Assembly: GCA_964023275.1 (NCBI GenBank)
Contig: OZ029914.1
Coordinates: 35,886,424 to 35,950,423 of the forward strand
DNA: 64,000 bases
Reading direction: 5' to 3'
Source of the DNA: Norana najaformis
Taxonomy: Eukaryota > Annelida > Clitellata > Crassiclitellata > Hormogastridae
The notes beneath the pieces are model-generated. The model searched no databases and was not told the DNA's origin. It saw only the letters and a list, made by a program, of their open reading frames with translations. Below are positions 12,991 to 23,010 of this stretch, piece after piece; within the stretch, counting starts at the first letter, position 1; each line of letters opens with the position of its first letter. A program made the translations under genes and the position numbers.

Positions 12991-13990
12991 GGAGAAAGGT
13001 CTTCAGGATATGTTAGTTTTTTTTAGTTAAAAACTGTTCTTTTTTGCCGGAGCTGGGCTGGGAGCCCCTCTGGGTATATTACTTGAAGGGTGGCTATATA
13101 AATATTCTGAATGAATCAGTCAATCTATAATTCCTGGCAATAGACTACTTTGAAGTACATCTGTAGATTCCTGACGATATTTGAAGTATACACATGGTTT
13201 CCTGACGACATCTTAATATCCTGACAATATTCAAAAGTATGCCGATTGCTTCCTCAGAAGTCACTAACCAAAAGAAAAGACAGAGCATTTTAAAAGCATA
13301 AGCTACTAATAAGCTACTAAAGCTACTAAGCAGTACTTCAGTCCGATTCACGTGCATAGACATACATTTCTAAATACGTGGATTACTATTTGCACACGTA
13401 TCATGTTCCGACAAAGCCGATGATTCCTTTCCCGGTTTATGATTGAAATTCGGCGAATCCCTTTACAGAACCCCGTCGATGTTTGGATGACGAGCTGTTT
13501 ATGACAGAAGATAAATAGATCGTGTAATATCGTTTCTTTTCGGAGCATCTTCTTATATGCGTAAACAACGAAGAATCAAAATATTGGACCCCAGTCGTAT
13601 ATATTCTGCCGAAGTTCCTGGAAACAGAGCAAGGGTCGAGAGGATACTTGCCCCAGGCAATACACTCAAACACGCATGCATATCGTAGCTTACAGCTTGT
13701 ATATGCTGACGCTATGGATATACGCAATATATAAAACATGTATAGAATCTGTTTGTCTGCGTGTAATTCTATGAAATATATTTGGAAGACTCGGATTAAG
13801 TACTCGATGTGCTTTTGGTCTGACATGGATTGCATGAGGTTACAAATTAATCATCACTGCTATCTGCATGCGCATATGATGATAATTTTGATTGTGATAA
13901 TGATGATGATAATAATAATGTTTAACTAGACCAACAGCTACCGCTCCAGAAATTCTCTAAATCCCGAAGGATCTTATGTACCATGGAAAA
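12991..13990. other. Non-coding, nothing recognised
   Basis: AT-rich, with short chance frames on both strands. No family, RNA gene or splice-supported exon is seen. Confidence 0.45.
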
Positions 13991-14050
13991 AAATGATGAT
14001 AACGATTATGATGATGACGATGATAATAATAATAATAATAATAATAATAA

Positions 14051-14131
<81 letters not shown>
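13991..14131. repeat. Compound trinucleotide microsatellite (GAT)(AAT)(TAG)n
   Basis: About 27 consecutive TAG units (14050-14131) follow AAT and GAT runs. Homopolymeric Ser, Leu and Tyr frames are artefacts. Confidence 0.95.
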
Positions 14132-14316
14132 CAATAATACCTTATTGTCATTAATAATATTTATATTAATATTCTTGATAATGCTATTATTACGTATTAT
14201 TAATGTCACCATTAGATATCATTGACGTTATCATTATTAGTCTATATATTATATATAATATATTATATACATTGTTTTTTATCCGAGGTAGAAATGATCC
14301 CTCAGGCACTAAAAAA

Positions 14317-15410
14317 TTAAGGTAGGAGTATAAAATGATTGATGTCTGAGAAACCAGACCTCGTCCCAGTTGTTTTCACAGCCGTCTGAAAATTTGCCTC
14401 TGAATAGAATGGCATTGTGGCGCTGGACACAGATGGAGAGGCGTTGGAAAAGGAAGATGGAGAGATGGAGAGGCGTTGGAAAAGGAAGCGAGTCTCACGG
14501 CCGTCTCCAGAGACTGTCGAAATGACACGCCCCGATTCTGAAACAAATTCTGCACCCTCAGCATTTATAGGACCAACGGTCTCAAAGGCAGTGGGAACAA
14601 ACATATGGGTTGAAGGCAGTGGTGTATATTTGGCAGACTTATGAACTGCTGACTGTTCAGCTACAGAGCCTGCTTAAATCGCTGTCTGCGAGAAGTAGGA
14701 AGTGGCACAAGTTTGGACCACTGTAGCAACCGGGGTCATACAGTTACCACTAGCCCAAGGAACAAGTGTAGCCGTCTGTTCGCAGAAGACCCCTTGGCTC
14801 CTTCGTGGTTGGAACATCTGCCCTCTGGAGTGAGCGCCGTATGATTTCGTTTATGGCATGGTGACGAATAGAGCGTCCCTGAGATAATTTACAAACCAGC
14901 CCGTGATGACCATCTGAGCCAACATCGACATGTATGGGGACAGCAAAGGTCAAGGCCTAAACGAAGACCAAATGTCACCCTCACCACCTCAATGTCCAAA
15001 CAGAAGCCACAAGATGGAATTGGAATAGCAGTTAGGCAATCGCCAGAATGAGGAAAACAGGCAGCAGCCAATCTAGCTCGATCCAGAGGGTTTCTGATGG
15101 TGGCCCAGATTGACAGCTTATCTTTCTCTATCGACGGCCTGTCACATGTACCCTGTTTAGCTGGTAGAGGATCTAGGACAGCTGGAAGAGTGTCTTGGCG
15201 TGCCACTAACATTTCCTCGAAGTCAGTGTCTGAGGCAACGGTGCATTTGATCAGCATAGCAGACTGAAGTTCCATAGTGGTCGCATCTGATGCCACAGAA
15301 GCTGAGGAATCCAGCGATGACACTCGTCTTGAACCCAGTCCACCATCTGAAACGGGGAGTGAGGCCTACATCCACTGGTGGTCGTCCAAATAATGTTGAT
15401 GATGCATTCA
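14317..15410 (-). pseudogene. Decayed LINE ORF2 C-terminal region (PHTCRC type)
   Basis: Pieces in different frames read RARLAAACFPHSGDCLTAIP, then RLGLDLCCPHTCRC, then GRSIRHHAINEIIRRSLQRA, then TTKEPRGLLRTDG, then FVPTAFETVGPINAEGAEF and ETRFLFQRLSIS. This order is characteristic of the C-terminal extension of a non-LTR retrotransposon ORF2 common in marine invertebrates. Frameshifts near 14900 and elsewhere, plus a small duplication (gagaggcgttggaaaaggaa, near 14438 and 14469), show it is dead. The clade cannot be named. Confidence 0.75.
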
Positions 15411-15648
15411 AGCCCTTCCATTAATTATGTGGTCCAACCGTCCCAGCATAAGATGGCCTGGACAAAGGGAACACCAAGAACATGAATAAGCTTTGGGGCA
15501 TCAAAGGAAGACCTTATATATATATATACACACACATATAGATAATGATAAGAAATATTATATTATAAGCATTATCGTCATTATCGTCAGTTGCATTATA
15601 AACTTATTTATAATTATCATCAATAACAGGCTATTAATGTGGAAGTTG

Positions 15649-15716
15649 ATTTTGATGATGATGATGATGATGATGACGATGATGACAACGACAACCACAA
15701 CGACGATGATGACAAC
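15649..15716. repeat. (GAT)n microsatellite just upstream of Wnt6 exon 2
   Basis: An interrupted GAT/GAC run 24 bp before the exon 2 acceptor. It keeps the frame open and makes a false Asp-rich N-terminus. A short (TA)n run is at about 15517-15530. Confidence 0.9.
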
Positions 15717-15739
15717 GTGTTGAGTACATTAATCTCTAG

Positions 15740-15966
15740 GGCTGCCGGAGGTCAGCTGATGCTCGATAGACAAACTATTTGCCGGAAGTCGGGTCATGTC
15801 GGTGGAAGGCAGGACGAAATGTGTCGCAACGAACCGGAAATAGTCGACGAGGTATCGAACGGAGTTCAGCTGGCTCTCGAGGAGTGCCAGATACAGTTCG
15901 AAGACAGGCGATGGAATTGCACATCAGACAAAGCTTCCATGTCCAACCTTTTGAAAAAGAAAATGG
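15740..15966 (+). CDS. Wnt6: Wnt6 exon 2 (first exon seen)
   Basis: The acceptor is aatctctag/GGCTGCC, and the first base completes a codon begun in a missing exon. It encodes AAGGQLMLDRQTICRK through DKASMSNLLKKKM, including the N-glycosylation sequon NCT. The donor is ATGG/gtaatt, in phase 1. The reading frame stays open upstream through a GAT microsatellite (an Asp run), but that is read-through, not coding. Vertebrate Wnt6 has an intron at the equivalent place, after the signal peptide. Confidence 0.9.
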
Positions 15967-18688
15967 GTAATTATCATCGAGAAAGTATTTTCGATCGCAG
16001 TATATATAGCAATCACTAGTAGTATTTAATGTAGTATCAATAGTACTTAGTTTAGTTTTTTTATATTCTTTGCAAGAGACAAAATAGTTTAGTTTCTTTT
16101 TTACACTTTGTAAGAGCCAAAGTAGTTTAGTTTCTTTTATATTCTTTGCAATTTGAAAAAAAAGGAGGACACTGACCGAACACTGTCGGTGGGAAGATTA
16201 GGTGGCGAGGGAGAGAGCTGGCCACCGGTTATTAGGTTATTAAATGCCAAAGCAGACGCTAAGAAAGTGAAGTCGCTAACAGTTCATGCCCACGGCTGCC
16301 TCTCGGGGTCGAGGAACCAGCCTAAGGAACTCTTCTGTGTCACCAAACCCCAGACCTGGCCCAAGAGGAGTCGCAGAAGGTTTTTGACTCACCGTGCATG
16401 GCAATGATGATCTGAAAGACAACTAAGAAGCAAGCAAGCAAGTAAATAAGCAAGCAAGAAAGTAAGCAAGCAAGTAAATAAGTAAGCAAGCAAGCAAGCA
16501 AGTAAGCAAGCAAGTAACCAAACAAGTACTTAAGTAAGCAAATAATGCAGCTGTTAACACGCCACATATTCAATGGCTGAGCGAGGACTCGTAGGCGCGG
16601 ACAAACAAACGAAAAAGGTATAATAGAAGGCCCGATGCTGTCTGTGCAGATACCAAGGAGGCAGCGTTCCTGCAGGCCATAACGAGTGCGGGGATCTTGC
16701 ATTCGGTGGCCGACGCCTGTTCCAAGGGTCGTCTGTTGCAGTGCTCCTGTGACACGGCCCGACCGACGGAGCCCCCGCCGACCGGCGAGAACTGGGTCTG
16801 GGGCGGCTGCGCAGACGACGTCGGGTTCGCTTACGCCAAGTCGAGGGACTTCGTCGATGTCGACAACAAAAGGAAAGTTGGAAACGACTTCAGAGTTCTA
16901 CTGCAGCACCACAACTACGAAGCTGGCAGGCTGGTCCGTTTCTAATTAATCCTAAAACTACATTCAGCTACACAAAACCTTCACCTTTCCCTGACATCAG
17001 AGACTATCGGTGTGATTTCTGACGACGCGGACTCAGCAATTCTGCACCAGCCATATGGAATAGTCTTCCTGTTTGCATTGCTCGCAACAGTATCTCACTA
17101 GACATATTCATAAAGCGGTTTAAGACTTATTTGTATCGTCGTGCTTATGTTGTCTGACCGCTGTGACCCACCCACCCCTACTATTCCTCGTTCAGTCGAT
17201 GGACATATGGCGTGTTAATAAATGCAATACTTACTTACTTAAAACGCATGACGCTATCTAAATGTAAATGTACACGGTTTTCGATAGCGACTGTATGAAA
17301 TCGAACCTGTGTTTATTCCTCATCGAATTATTCGGGTGAGATCCTTCACCACCGCTGCCCAGTTGAATGGACGCCACGTCATTTAAGGTCCCCGTGCATG
17401 TACTGACCGTGCTAGCCCGAGATTTATATCTTTGAAATAAGCCACCACCGGGACGCGAACCTCACGCTCTGAGGCTCCTTGTCGTACGCGGTAACCATTG
17501 TTTGCCAGGTCGTCTGTATGCATGACTGCGTGTGCGTCTTCTGGCCTGTATACTTATGTCTTTCTATCTTTCTATCTGCCTGTGTGTCTTTATATATGCC
17601 TGCGTGTATTTTTGTCTGTCTGTCTTTCTGTCTGTCTTACTGTGTGCAAGCCTGTCTGCCTGCCGGTCTTTGAGTCTATTTTCAAATTGTCTGTGTGTAA
17701 GGCGTTCTACCTGTATGTGTGCCTGTCTTACTTTCTGTATGCCTTTGTCCTTGTAAGAGATTGAGCGTGTCTATGTGTGTCTATGTGTGTGTCTGTCTGT
17801 TGTCTGCCCTCCGGTCTCTCCTCAAAAAATCAAAGCACGCGCTGTCACGTTAATCGCAATCGTAATCGTAATTCCGACATTTCTACAGCGCCCAACGAAA
17901 GCCACGTCACGGGGACCAGCTTATACACAGGCTCTCAGTCAAAACAATATCGATAGGCAATAGGGTTCGGTTCCAGATCAAGATCCAAGAGTCAGGCAGA
18001 AAGACAGTGTGGCAGCTACGGTGTGTGATGCTTGGGATTGGGGCGGAAAGAGAGATACGAGGAAGAAGGGGAGTCAGGATAGGATCTGTGAAAGAGGAAT
18101 GCTTTGAGGAACGTAGAGCAGCCGATTGTTAACGGCGACACGGAAACGGTGCTATATAAATTCGTGACTTGTTGTCTTAGCTTGCTCTTGCCTGTCACGA
18201 TGCCATATCCGTTGTTGTTGTTGCAGGCAAGCACGAAGTACATGCGAACGACATGCAAATGTCACGGTCTGTCGGGGTCTTGCGCCCTTAAGACCTGCTG
18301 GCGACGACTACCCGTCTTCAGCCAGGTCGGCGACCGCCTTAAGGAACGCTACGACGGGGCCGTCCAGGTAACCGTCTCAAACCACGCCGGTCCGGTGATG
18401 GTGTCTTCGGTGGGGCGGGCGCCGAGGAGCCCCGAGGACCTCGTCTACTCGCAGTCGTCGCCGGACTTCTGTCGGCGCAGTCGCAAGAAGGGAACGCTCG
18501 GCACGACGGGAAGGACTTGCGATCCCACGTCGATCGGTCTGGGCGGCTGTGATATTCTGTGCTGCGACCGAGGCTATCGGGCGCATCAGGTGACGATCGT
18601 TACGAACTGCAAGTGCAAGTTCATCTGGTGCTGTGACGTAATTTGCCAGACGTGTCATCAGCAGGTCACCGTCCATCGGTGTAAATAG
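15740..18688 (+). CDS. Wnt6: Wnt6 secreted signalling ligand (exons 2-4; exon 1 not found)
   Basis: Wnt proteins are secreted, lipid-modified ligands for Frizzled/LRP receptors. Three exons join in frame (15740-15966, 16650-16933, 18227-18688) to give 324 residues plus stop. Visible Wnt hallmarks are the start of the mature protein at ICRKSGHVGGRQ, then RRWNCTS, then WVWGGCADDVGFAYAKSRDF, then CKCHGLSGSC (its serine is the palmitoleate site in the family), then SPDFC, and a Cys-rich tail ending in CHQQVTVHRCK. Family knowledge points to Wnt6: the order CRK..GRQ.E.C..EPE, the CHGLSGSC variant, SPDFC, and the four-exon vertebrate layout in which exon 1 encodes the signal peptide. With about 30 residues of signal peptide the length would match vertebrate Wnt6 (about 365). 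Exon 2 starts in phase 2, so an upstream coding exon must exist; none could be supported in the first 15.7 kb. The introns hold LINE and SINE insertions. Confidence 0.93.
15967..16649. other. Wnt6 intron between exons 2 and 3, with LINE tail
   Basis: The 683-bp intron starts gtaatt and ends gtgcag. A tttagtttctttt-type stretch is repeated at about 16050, 16088 and 16125. The rest is the LINE 3' end below. Confidence 0.7.
16420..16620 (-). mobile_element. LINE 3' end, (TTAC/TTGC)n-tailed family
   Basis: The (AAGC/AAGT)n run at 16425-16545 is the tail. Next to it, the reverse complement reads atatgtggcgtgttaac and cctcgctcag, matching the + copy ending at 17240 (catatggcgtgttaat). Confidence 0.65.
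16650..16933 (+). CDS. Wnt6: Wnt6 exon 3
   Basis: The acceptor is ctgtgcag/ATACC; joining to exon 2 gives KKMDTKEAAFLQAITSAG, the helix typical of Wnt6. The exon runs through GRLLQCSCDTA and ends at HHNYEAGRL. The donor is CTG/gtccgt, in phase 0, a weak match beyond the GT. It is supported because the next exon resumes exactly with ASTKYMRTTCKCHG, as in vertebrate Wnt6. A LINE 3' tail ends only about 30 bp upstream of the acceptor. Confidence 0.9.
16975..17245 (+). mobile_element. LINE 3' end, (TTAC)n tail
   Basis: A remnant frame reads APAIWNSLPVCIARNSISLD then FIKRFKTYLYRRAYVV and stop, the usual AWNSLP...F...LKTYL ending of LINE ORF2. It is followed by gttaataaatgcaatactta and cttactta. 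Confidence 0.75.
17255..17500 (-). mobile_element. SINE-like repeat, TTTACA-tailed family, near full length
   Basis: The tail is aaatgtaaatgtacac at the left and the core tagcgactgtatg. The right end holds gggacgcgaacct, whose complement GGTTCGCGTCCC fits a Pol III B box, and ggtaaccatt resembling an A box end. The element points leftwards and is probably tRNA-derived. Confidence 0.7.
17565..17812. repeat. Degenerate (TCTG)n tract
   Basis: Interspersed tgtctgtctgtc and tgcctg words over ~250 bp. The Cys/Leu/Ser frames are artefacts. Confidence 0.85.
17858..18175 (-). mobile_element. L2/CR1-like LINE 3' end, ATTACG tail
   Basis: The tail region is cgcaatcgtaatcgtaattc at the left, then the family 3' UTR in reverse (cagcgcccaacgaaagccac, gaccagcttat, atcgatagg, ggttcggttcca). 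It ends near the coding remnant about 50 bp before Wnt6 exon 4. Confidence 0.85.
18227..18688 (+). CDS. Wnt6: Wnt6 exon 4 (terminal)
   Basis: The acceptor gttgttgttgcag/GCAAGC is strong. The exon encodes 153 residues with CKCHGLSGSC (acylation loop), LVYSQSSPDFC, GRTCDPTSIGLGGCDILCC and the terminal Cys knot CKFIWCCDVICQTC, ending at TAG 18686-18688. All expected Wnt C-terminal cysteines appear present, with no stops or frameshifts. GC content is clearly higher than in the flanking introns. Confidence 0.95.
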   Translation, partial: ASTKYMRTTCKCHGLSGSCALKTCWRRLPVFSQVGDRLKERYDGAVQVTVSNHAGPVMVSSVGRAPRSPEDLVYSQSSPDFCRRSRKKGTLGTTGRTCDPTSIGLGGCDILCCDRGYRAHQVTIVTNCKCKFIWCCDVICQTCHQQVTVHRCK

Positions 18689-19570
18689 CGCCACCTCGTA
18701 ACGGCCGGTAAATAAGATCTGATCACAGATTATGGATGATTCGTGCGCTAGAGTTATTCTAGGACTGGACCGACTACCGCAACATCTTCTCATCGCTTCG
18801 CTCTAGGGGGACTAAATCGATAATCGCGGGTGTGAAGCCTTGCCTGGATATTCTATATCGGAGTCAAAACAGTGTAAATAACAACTAGACGTATAAGTTA
18901 TTCTGTAAATTTCAATTTTATTCTACAACCGATTAACTGTTTTATACGCGCTTTTTGCATTTTAAATATGCCGTTGCAAAGAATTATTAGTTGCATGTAG
19001 GATTCTGCCTGCATTTCTGTAGTTCCCAAGGAGCCTGTTTTTTTGGTCACGCATAGGCCTACACGTTTTAAACCTAGCCATATGTAAGCTAAGTTCTGTT
19101 TGCAGAAAGACTGAAGACTGCATAGCACATAGTAGTGAAATGTACATTTAATGTTCCGTTTGATGTCGGTGAGTGGAGTAGCCTATCCTCAGACGTCATA
19201 GTCATACAGTTTGTCTGCAAATTCCTCCAATTTTGTCCCGTACGCGCACTTGTTTACCCCGTCGGCGGAAACATTTGGTACCTGCGCTCCGGATTGTCTT
19301 TGAGGTCGTTCATGAAGGACGTCCGCAGAACTGACCTACTGTAGACCCCTACCTCCCACTTGCCCGCATTTGGAATTTGGTTCTCCCCAGGCCAAGGTTA
19401 AGCTACCATGTTGATCTTGTAGAGCTTAATTTGTTACGAAGTGGGGTACTTTGATACTGCCGCGTCCAGCAAAAGGTCTCTTAATTAGATTCATCTCAGT
19501 AAAAACTGTCAGCTCTCACAGAAGCTGGTGTTTAAGGTAGATGCTGTATTGAAATAACTACCAAATCTAG
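18689..19570. other. Wnt6 3' flank, probable 3'UTR then non-coding
   Basis: No canonical AATAAA appears in the first several hundred bp (aataag at about 18710), so the transcript end cannot be set. Nothing else is recognised. Confidence 0.4.
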
Positions 19571-19800
19571 GTACGGACGTCCGCATTGGGCATAACTCCC
19601 TCCCCTTATCCGTTTTGTCCGGATTTGGGTGACTTCTGCCTACCCTTTGCGGACATCCTTACTGGACGACTTACTGAACGACCCCTTGTGCGACTAACAA
19701 CAAGCGCGCACATGATCGATGTTGATTTCCTGCAATGCACCCGTGGTGACCATCTGGGCGAACATCGACATGTATGAGGACAGCAAAGGTCAAAGGTCAC
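19570..19800 (-). pseudogene. LINE ORF2 C-terminal fragment (PHTCRC type)
   Basis: The reverse frame DLCCPHTCRCSPRWSPRVHC matches DLCCPHTCRCWLRWSSRAGL at 14890-14990. The shared DNA words catcgacatgtatg and gacagcaaaggtcaa support common descent. Confidence 0.65.
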
Positions 19801-20284
19801 AAAAGTTCACATATTTGACTCCTTGAGCATCTGAAAAATGCCTCTTCTCACATAACCACGTTATCTAACGGAATCGACATGAATTTTGTGTGTCCGATGT
19901 CGCTTCAAATGATCTAATTTCTGTTCGACCCATCCTTTACCAGTGGTTAAATCAGCGCATGGGCTACATTGCAACAACTGTCACGATATATGTAAAAATT
20001 TCCTTTAAAATAACGATTTGTCTGCAACCGATTACGGCAGTTCGTTCTCAGTATATTCGTTTTGTCACCCTGTCTTAAATCGTTTGCAAGTTTTTTCTAG
20101 CCAAAAGCCGCTAGGGGATAATTTTTGTTTTTATATTTTGCAGTATTTATATTCAATCGGTTCAATATAAAGAGTGAAAACTTGTTGACCAATACAGTAA
20201 AAGTGTAAGATAGGATTACTTACTAACAGCCACTACTGACTAACAGTGATCACTGGCCTAGTTGGCTGCATTGGTTAAAGCGTA
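19801..20284. other. Non-coding, nothing recognised
   Basis: AT-rich. A phrase gttggctgcattggttaaagcg at about 20264 looks like a tRNA A box, possibly a SINE remnant. Confidence 0.35.
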
Positions 20285-20412
20285 CGTTAATCTAATATAA
20301 TCTATTCTTATGACTTCTATAGCGCTGTTATCATAATCCTAAGGCATCAGTCGATGGTCGCTTCAAGTCAAAACTGCAATTCAAAATCACAATCAATTGG
20401 AGAAACCGGGAC
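20285..20412 (-). mobile_element. 3' end of the TTAGA-tailed SINE family
   Basis: Contains taatctaatataatct, then gacttctatagcgctgttat, then ggcatcagtcgatggtcg, shared with 39130, 42448, 43785 and (inverted) 59650. Confidence 0.7.
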
Positions 20413-20414
20413 GA

Positions 20415-20630
20415 ATTATACGCTGAGGCGCCTCTATGCGTGAGGATGCCGGTTCACGCACCGATGGCGGCTTATTTCAGAGATTTGCGGGGACCCTAAA
20501 TGGCGTTGCAATCACTCAAACTGGCAGCGTAGTAAAGGGTCTCACTCGATTAATTCACTGAAAACTGAGCAGGGTAGAGGCCACACGGTAGCTATAGAAA
20601 CATGTGTGCATTTTCATTTACATTGTAGTT
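20415..20630 (+). mobile_element. SINE-like repeat, TTTACA-tailed family
   Basis: The same family as 17255-17500 but in + orientation: ggttcacgcaccgatgg (B-box side), ggcttatttcagagattt, ggtctcactcgatt, gagcagggtagaggcca, then a tail ttcatttacatt. Confidence 0.7.
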
Positions 20631-22115
20631 TCCAAATGAAGAACTTCTTCTGCTACTGACCGAGTAACATGATACAGTTGCGACGCGTTAGTTGAGAAAA
20701 GTCAGATTTAGATCTCTTTACCACAGAATATCCAACATATAGAGGCTATAGTTCAGAGTCCAGACAGTCGCGTTTATTATGCCATGGACTTCTGTATATA
20801 CAGTATGAGAGTCCATGATTAGGCACAAAAGGGCCCGCGCTGCCACGGGTTGCATGCGGTGGCCACTATTGCTCTAATGTATATGTGGGCCAGATGACAG
20901 AGCCGTCTGTATGAGAGGATATGTTACATAGTTTCGCAATAAGGGCCTCGTTTTGGCCTTCCGAACGTAGTGTGCTAATGTGCAATTTTAGATCTATACG
21001 GACGTAACACGGATATTGTAAAAAAAAATTTGACCTTCCCCGTAATCGGAAAATGCCAAGAGATGCTGTGAAATGCCATGATTTTTATATTTCTGTAATG
21101 CTTTTGCCGTTTCTTTCAATCTCTGTCCCACTCTTACTTGGGTAATCAGGTTCTTCTTGAGCATAAGAACTTCAAGGCTGTGCAGTTGACTGCTGTTTGG
21201 TGCTCATTTGCTGAAGATTTCTGGAGCTGTCTCTGAGCGCTGACAACATAGTCAGTCACTCGGCTGCATGATCTGAATAGTGATATTATAAGGTGCCATA
21301 AAAAGCCTATTATGTATTTAGCCTTGGCTCTTCCATTTCAGGTGGGCGATGAAAAATTCTCTCAGTTGGGTCGTTTAAACCTTCCTTGACATTTGCATGA
21401 AACTCGATTTTGGGGGAGAAATACGACAGTGCAATTGACAATTTTTTCATTGAAATTATGTTGGGCCCTAGTGATTAAAAGCAGTAATTTTAGTTCGTTT
21501 CGTTTTTATCTGTTGTACGAAGCGATCTCCGATGCTTCATTCTCGACACCTTCAGCAGCTCACTCTCTCTCCCAGGTGAAGACAACCGTCCCACTTTGAA
21601 AAAACGTTCCCACGTTCATGTCTAAAAATTATTGCGATGTACAGAAAAAGACAAAAAGAACAGTCCTTAAGTTCACCTCGAGGGGCAGCCGTGGGTATAA
21701 AGTGTTAGCCACTTCATTTTTCTTAGCCTCGGCATATGATGGCGGGTGGCAAGTCCCTTCCCTCGCCGCCTGACCTTCCCACACTGACAGCGAACGGTCA
21801 GTGTAACCTATTGCCCTATTCATTTGATAGCTGACTTAGCTAGAGGGCGCAAGTGGAACAGAAATACTAAACACCGTTCTCTAGTTAGACAATCCAGCAT
21901 GTTAACCACTCTACTATCGTGAACCTTTTTGTTAGAACAACCTGAAAATAGCTGCATATTGTTTCTGTGGCCTGTGCTATACATTCAGACCGGTTTGTGC
22001 ATAAACGCAGCATTTTAGGCTATCTCTAATCGTGACAGAACTGCCTTTCTCCAGTCACCGGAATGCAAAGTTAAGGAACCGCTGTGGGCTATTCCTTAAG
22101 CCTAATATGCGCTCC
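20631..22115. other. Non-coding, nothing recognised
   Basis: Short chance frames only; no conserved motif or known repeat identified. Confidence 0.4.
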
Positions 22116-22116
22116 A

Positions 22117-22300
22117 TCAAGGCAAGATCGTTGATCCACCGTAGCCGTCTGACTGTCTGACTGCCTGACTCCTGAATCTTGACCTGGAACCGAACCCTTT
22201 TGCCTATCGATTTTGTTTTGACTCAGCGCCTGTGAATAAGCTGGTTCCCGCGACTTAGCTTTCGTTGGGCACTGTAGAAATCTCGAGATTACCAATACGA
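22117..22300 (+). mobile_element. L2/CR1-like LINE 3' UTR, ATTAC tail
   Basis: Reads accgtagccgtctgactgtc, atcttgacctggaaccgaac, cctatcgattttgttttgac, gtgaataagctggt and tgtagaaatctcgagattac, the same 3' UTR as at 36930-37070. Confidence 0.85.
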
Positions 22301-22375
22301 TGGACTGATCTGTGGCTCGATTTAGAAATCCATAGTGCAGATCACGAGATAGGAGCATAGGCCATAATTAGCACG

Positions 22376-22470
22376 GCGGTTATATAGACTAATGGTTAGC
22401 ATGCTGAACTGTCAGTCGAAGGGTCGGAATTCAACTCCCCGCCAGAGGAGAAATTTGTTTCGAGGTGTCA
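22376..22470 (+). mobile_element. tRNA-like SINE head (Asp-like)
   Basis: The segment tatagactaatggttagcat, then gctgaactgtcagtc and gggtcggaattcaactcccc, has A-box and B-box positions and a GTC anticodon-like loop. A related diverged copy is at 44255. It is not a functional tRNA: the stems do not pair well. Confidence 0.5.
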
Positions 22471-22488
22471 GCTCCATTTGCGACCTGT

Positions 22489-22712
22489 ACAAGGGCCGCC
22501 AGAGTTAGCCTGGTCGCCTCCCTTGTTTAATGGCACAAGGGTCGCCAGATTTAGCCTGGTCACCTCCCTTGTTTAATGGCACAAGGGTCGCCAGATTTAG
22601 CCTGGTCACCTCCCTTGTTTAATGGCACAAGGGCCGCCAGAGTTAGCCTGGTCACCTCCCTTGTTTAATGGCACAAGGGCCGCCAGGGTTAGCCGGATCA
22701 CCTCCGTTGTTT
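22489..22712. repeat. 46-bp minisatellite, ~4.9 copies
   Basis: Copies start at 22489, 22535, 22581, 22627 and 22673. The unit contains acaagggtcgccagatttag, cctggtcacctcccttgttt and aatggc. Copies differ at 1-4 positions. Confidence 0.95.
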
Positions 22713-22789
22713 AGTTTTGAGTGGAAGCTATCCAGTCAAGCGCATCCTCTTTCACCGTCAGCTCTGCTGTATGTAGACTGGACGAGTTC

Positions 22790-23010
22790 ACTGGCCGAAG
22801 TACCTTACGCTACCCGTATCTGTACCTGGATCACGACTGCCGCAGCAGCCGTGTCCTTGTGTTTGGACCCGTCCGTATATATGCAGGTAAGTTCATTAAG
22901 CTTAGCGAGAAGTTCTATTAACAGTGATTTTTGAATGCCGGTGATTCGGTTTTCATGTCGATGGATTCCATAAGGCGAACGTGACAATAGCATTATACAC
23001 TGAGTCGAGA
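22790..23010 (-). pseudogene. RNase H domain fragment of a non-LTR retrotransposon
   Basis: The reverse frame reads KLNELTCIYTDGSKHKDTAA then AAVV. The YTDGSK box carries the first catalytic Asp of RNase HI in LINE ORF2. The rest of the domain is missing or scrambled; upstream is SLLIELLAKLNE. It is too short to assign a clade. Confidence 0.65.

Larger units (their letters stand above)
16934..18226. other. Wnt6 intron between exons 3 and 4, filled with repeats
   Basis: 1293 bp, from gtccgt to ttgcag. It consists almost wholly of a LINE 3' end, a SINE-like repeat, a TCTG tract and another LINE 3' end. Confidence 0.75.

Noticed and set aside
14006..14225. Poly-Ser, poly-Leu and poly-Tyr frames
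   Set aside because: All are translations of the TAG/AAT trinucleotide microsatellite.
15639..15739. Asp-rich N-terminal extension of the Wnt6 frame
   Set aside because: It is read-through of a GAT microsatellite and intron; a splice acceptor at 15739 and the Wnt6 family start explain the exon better.
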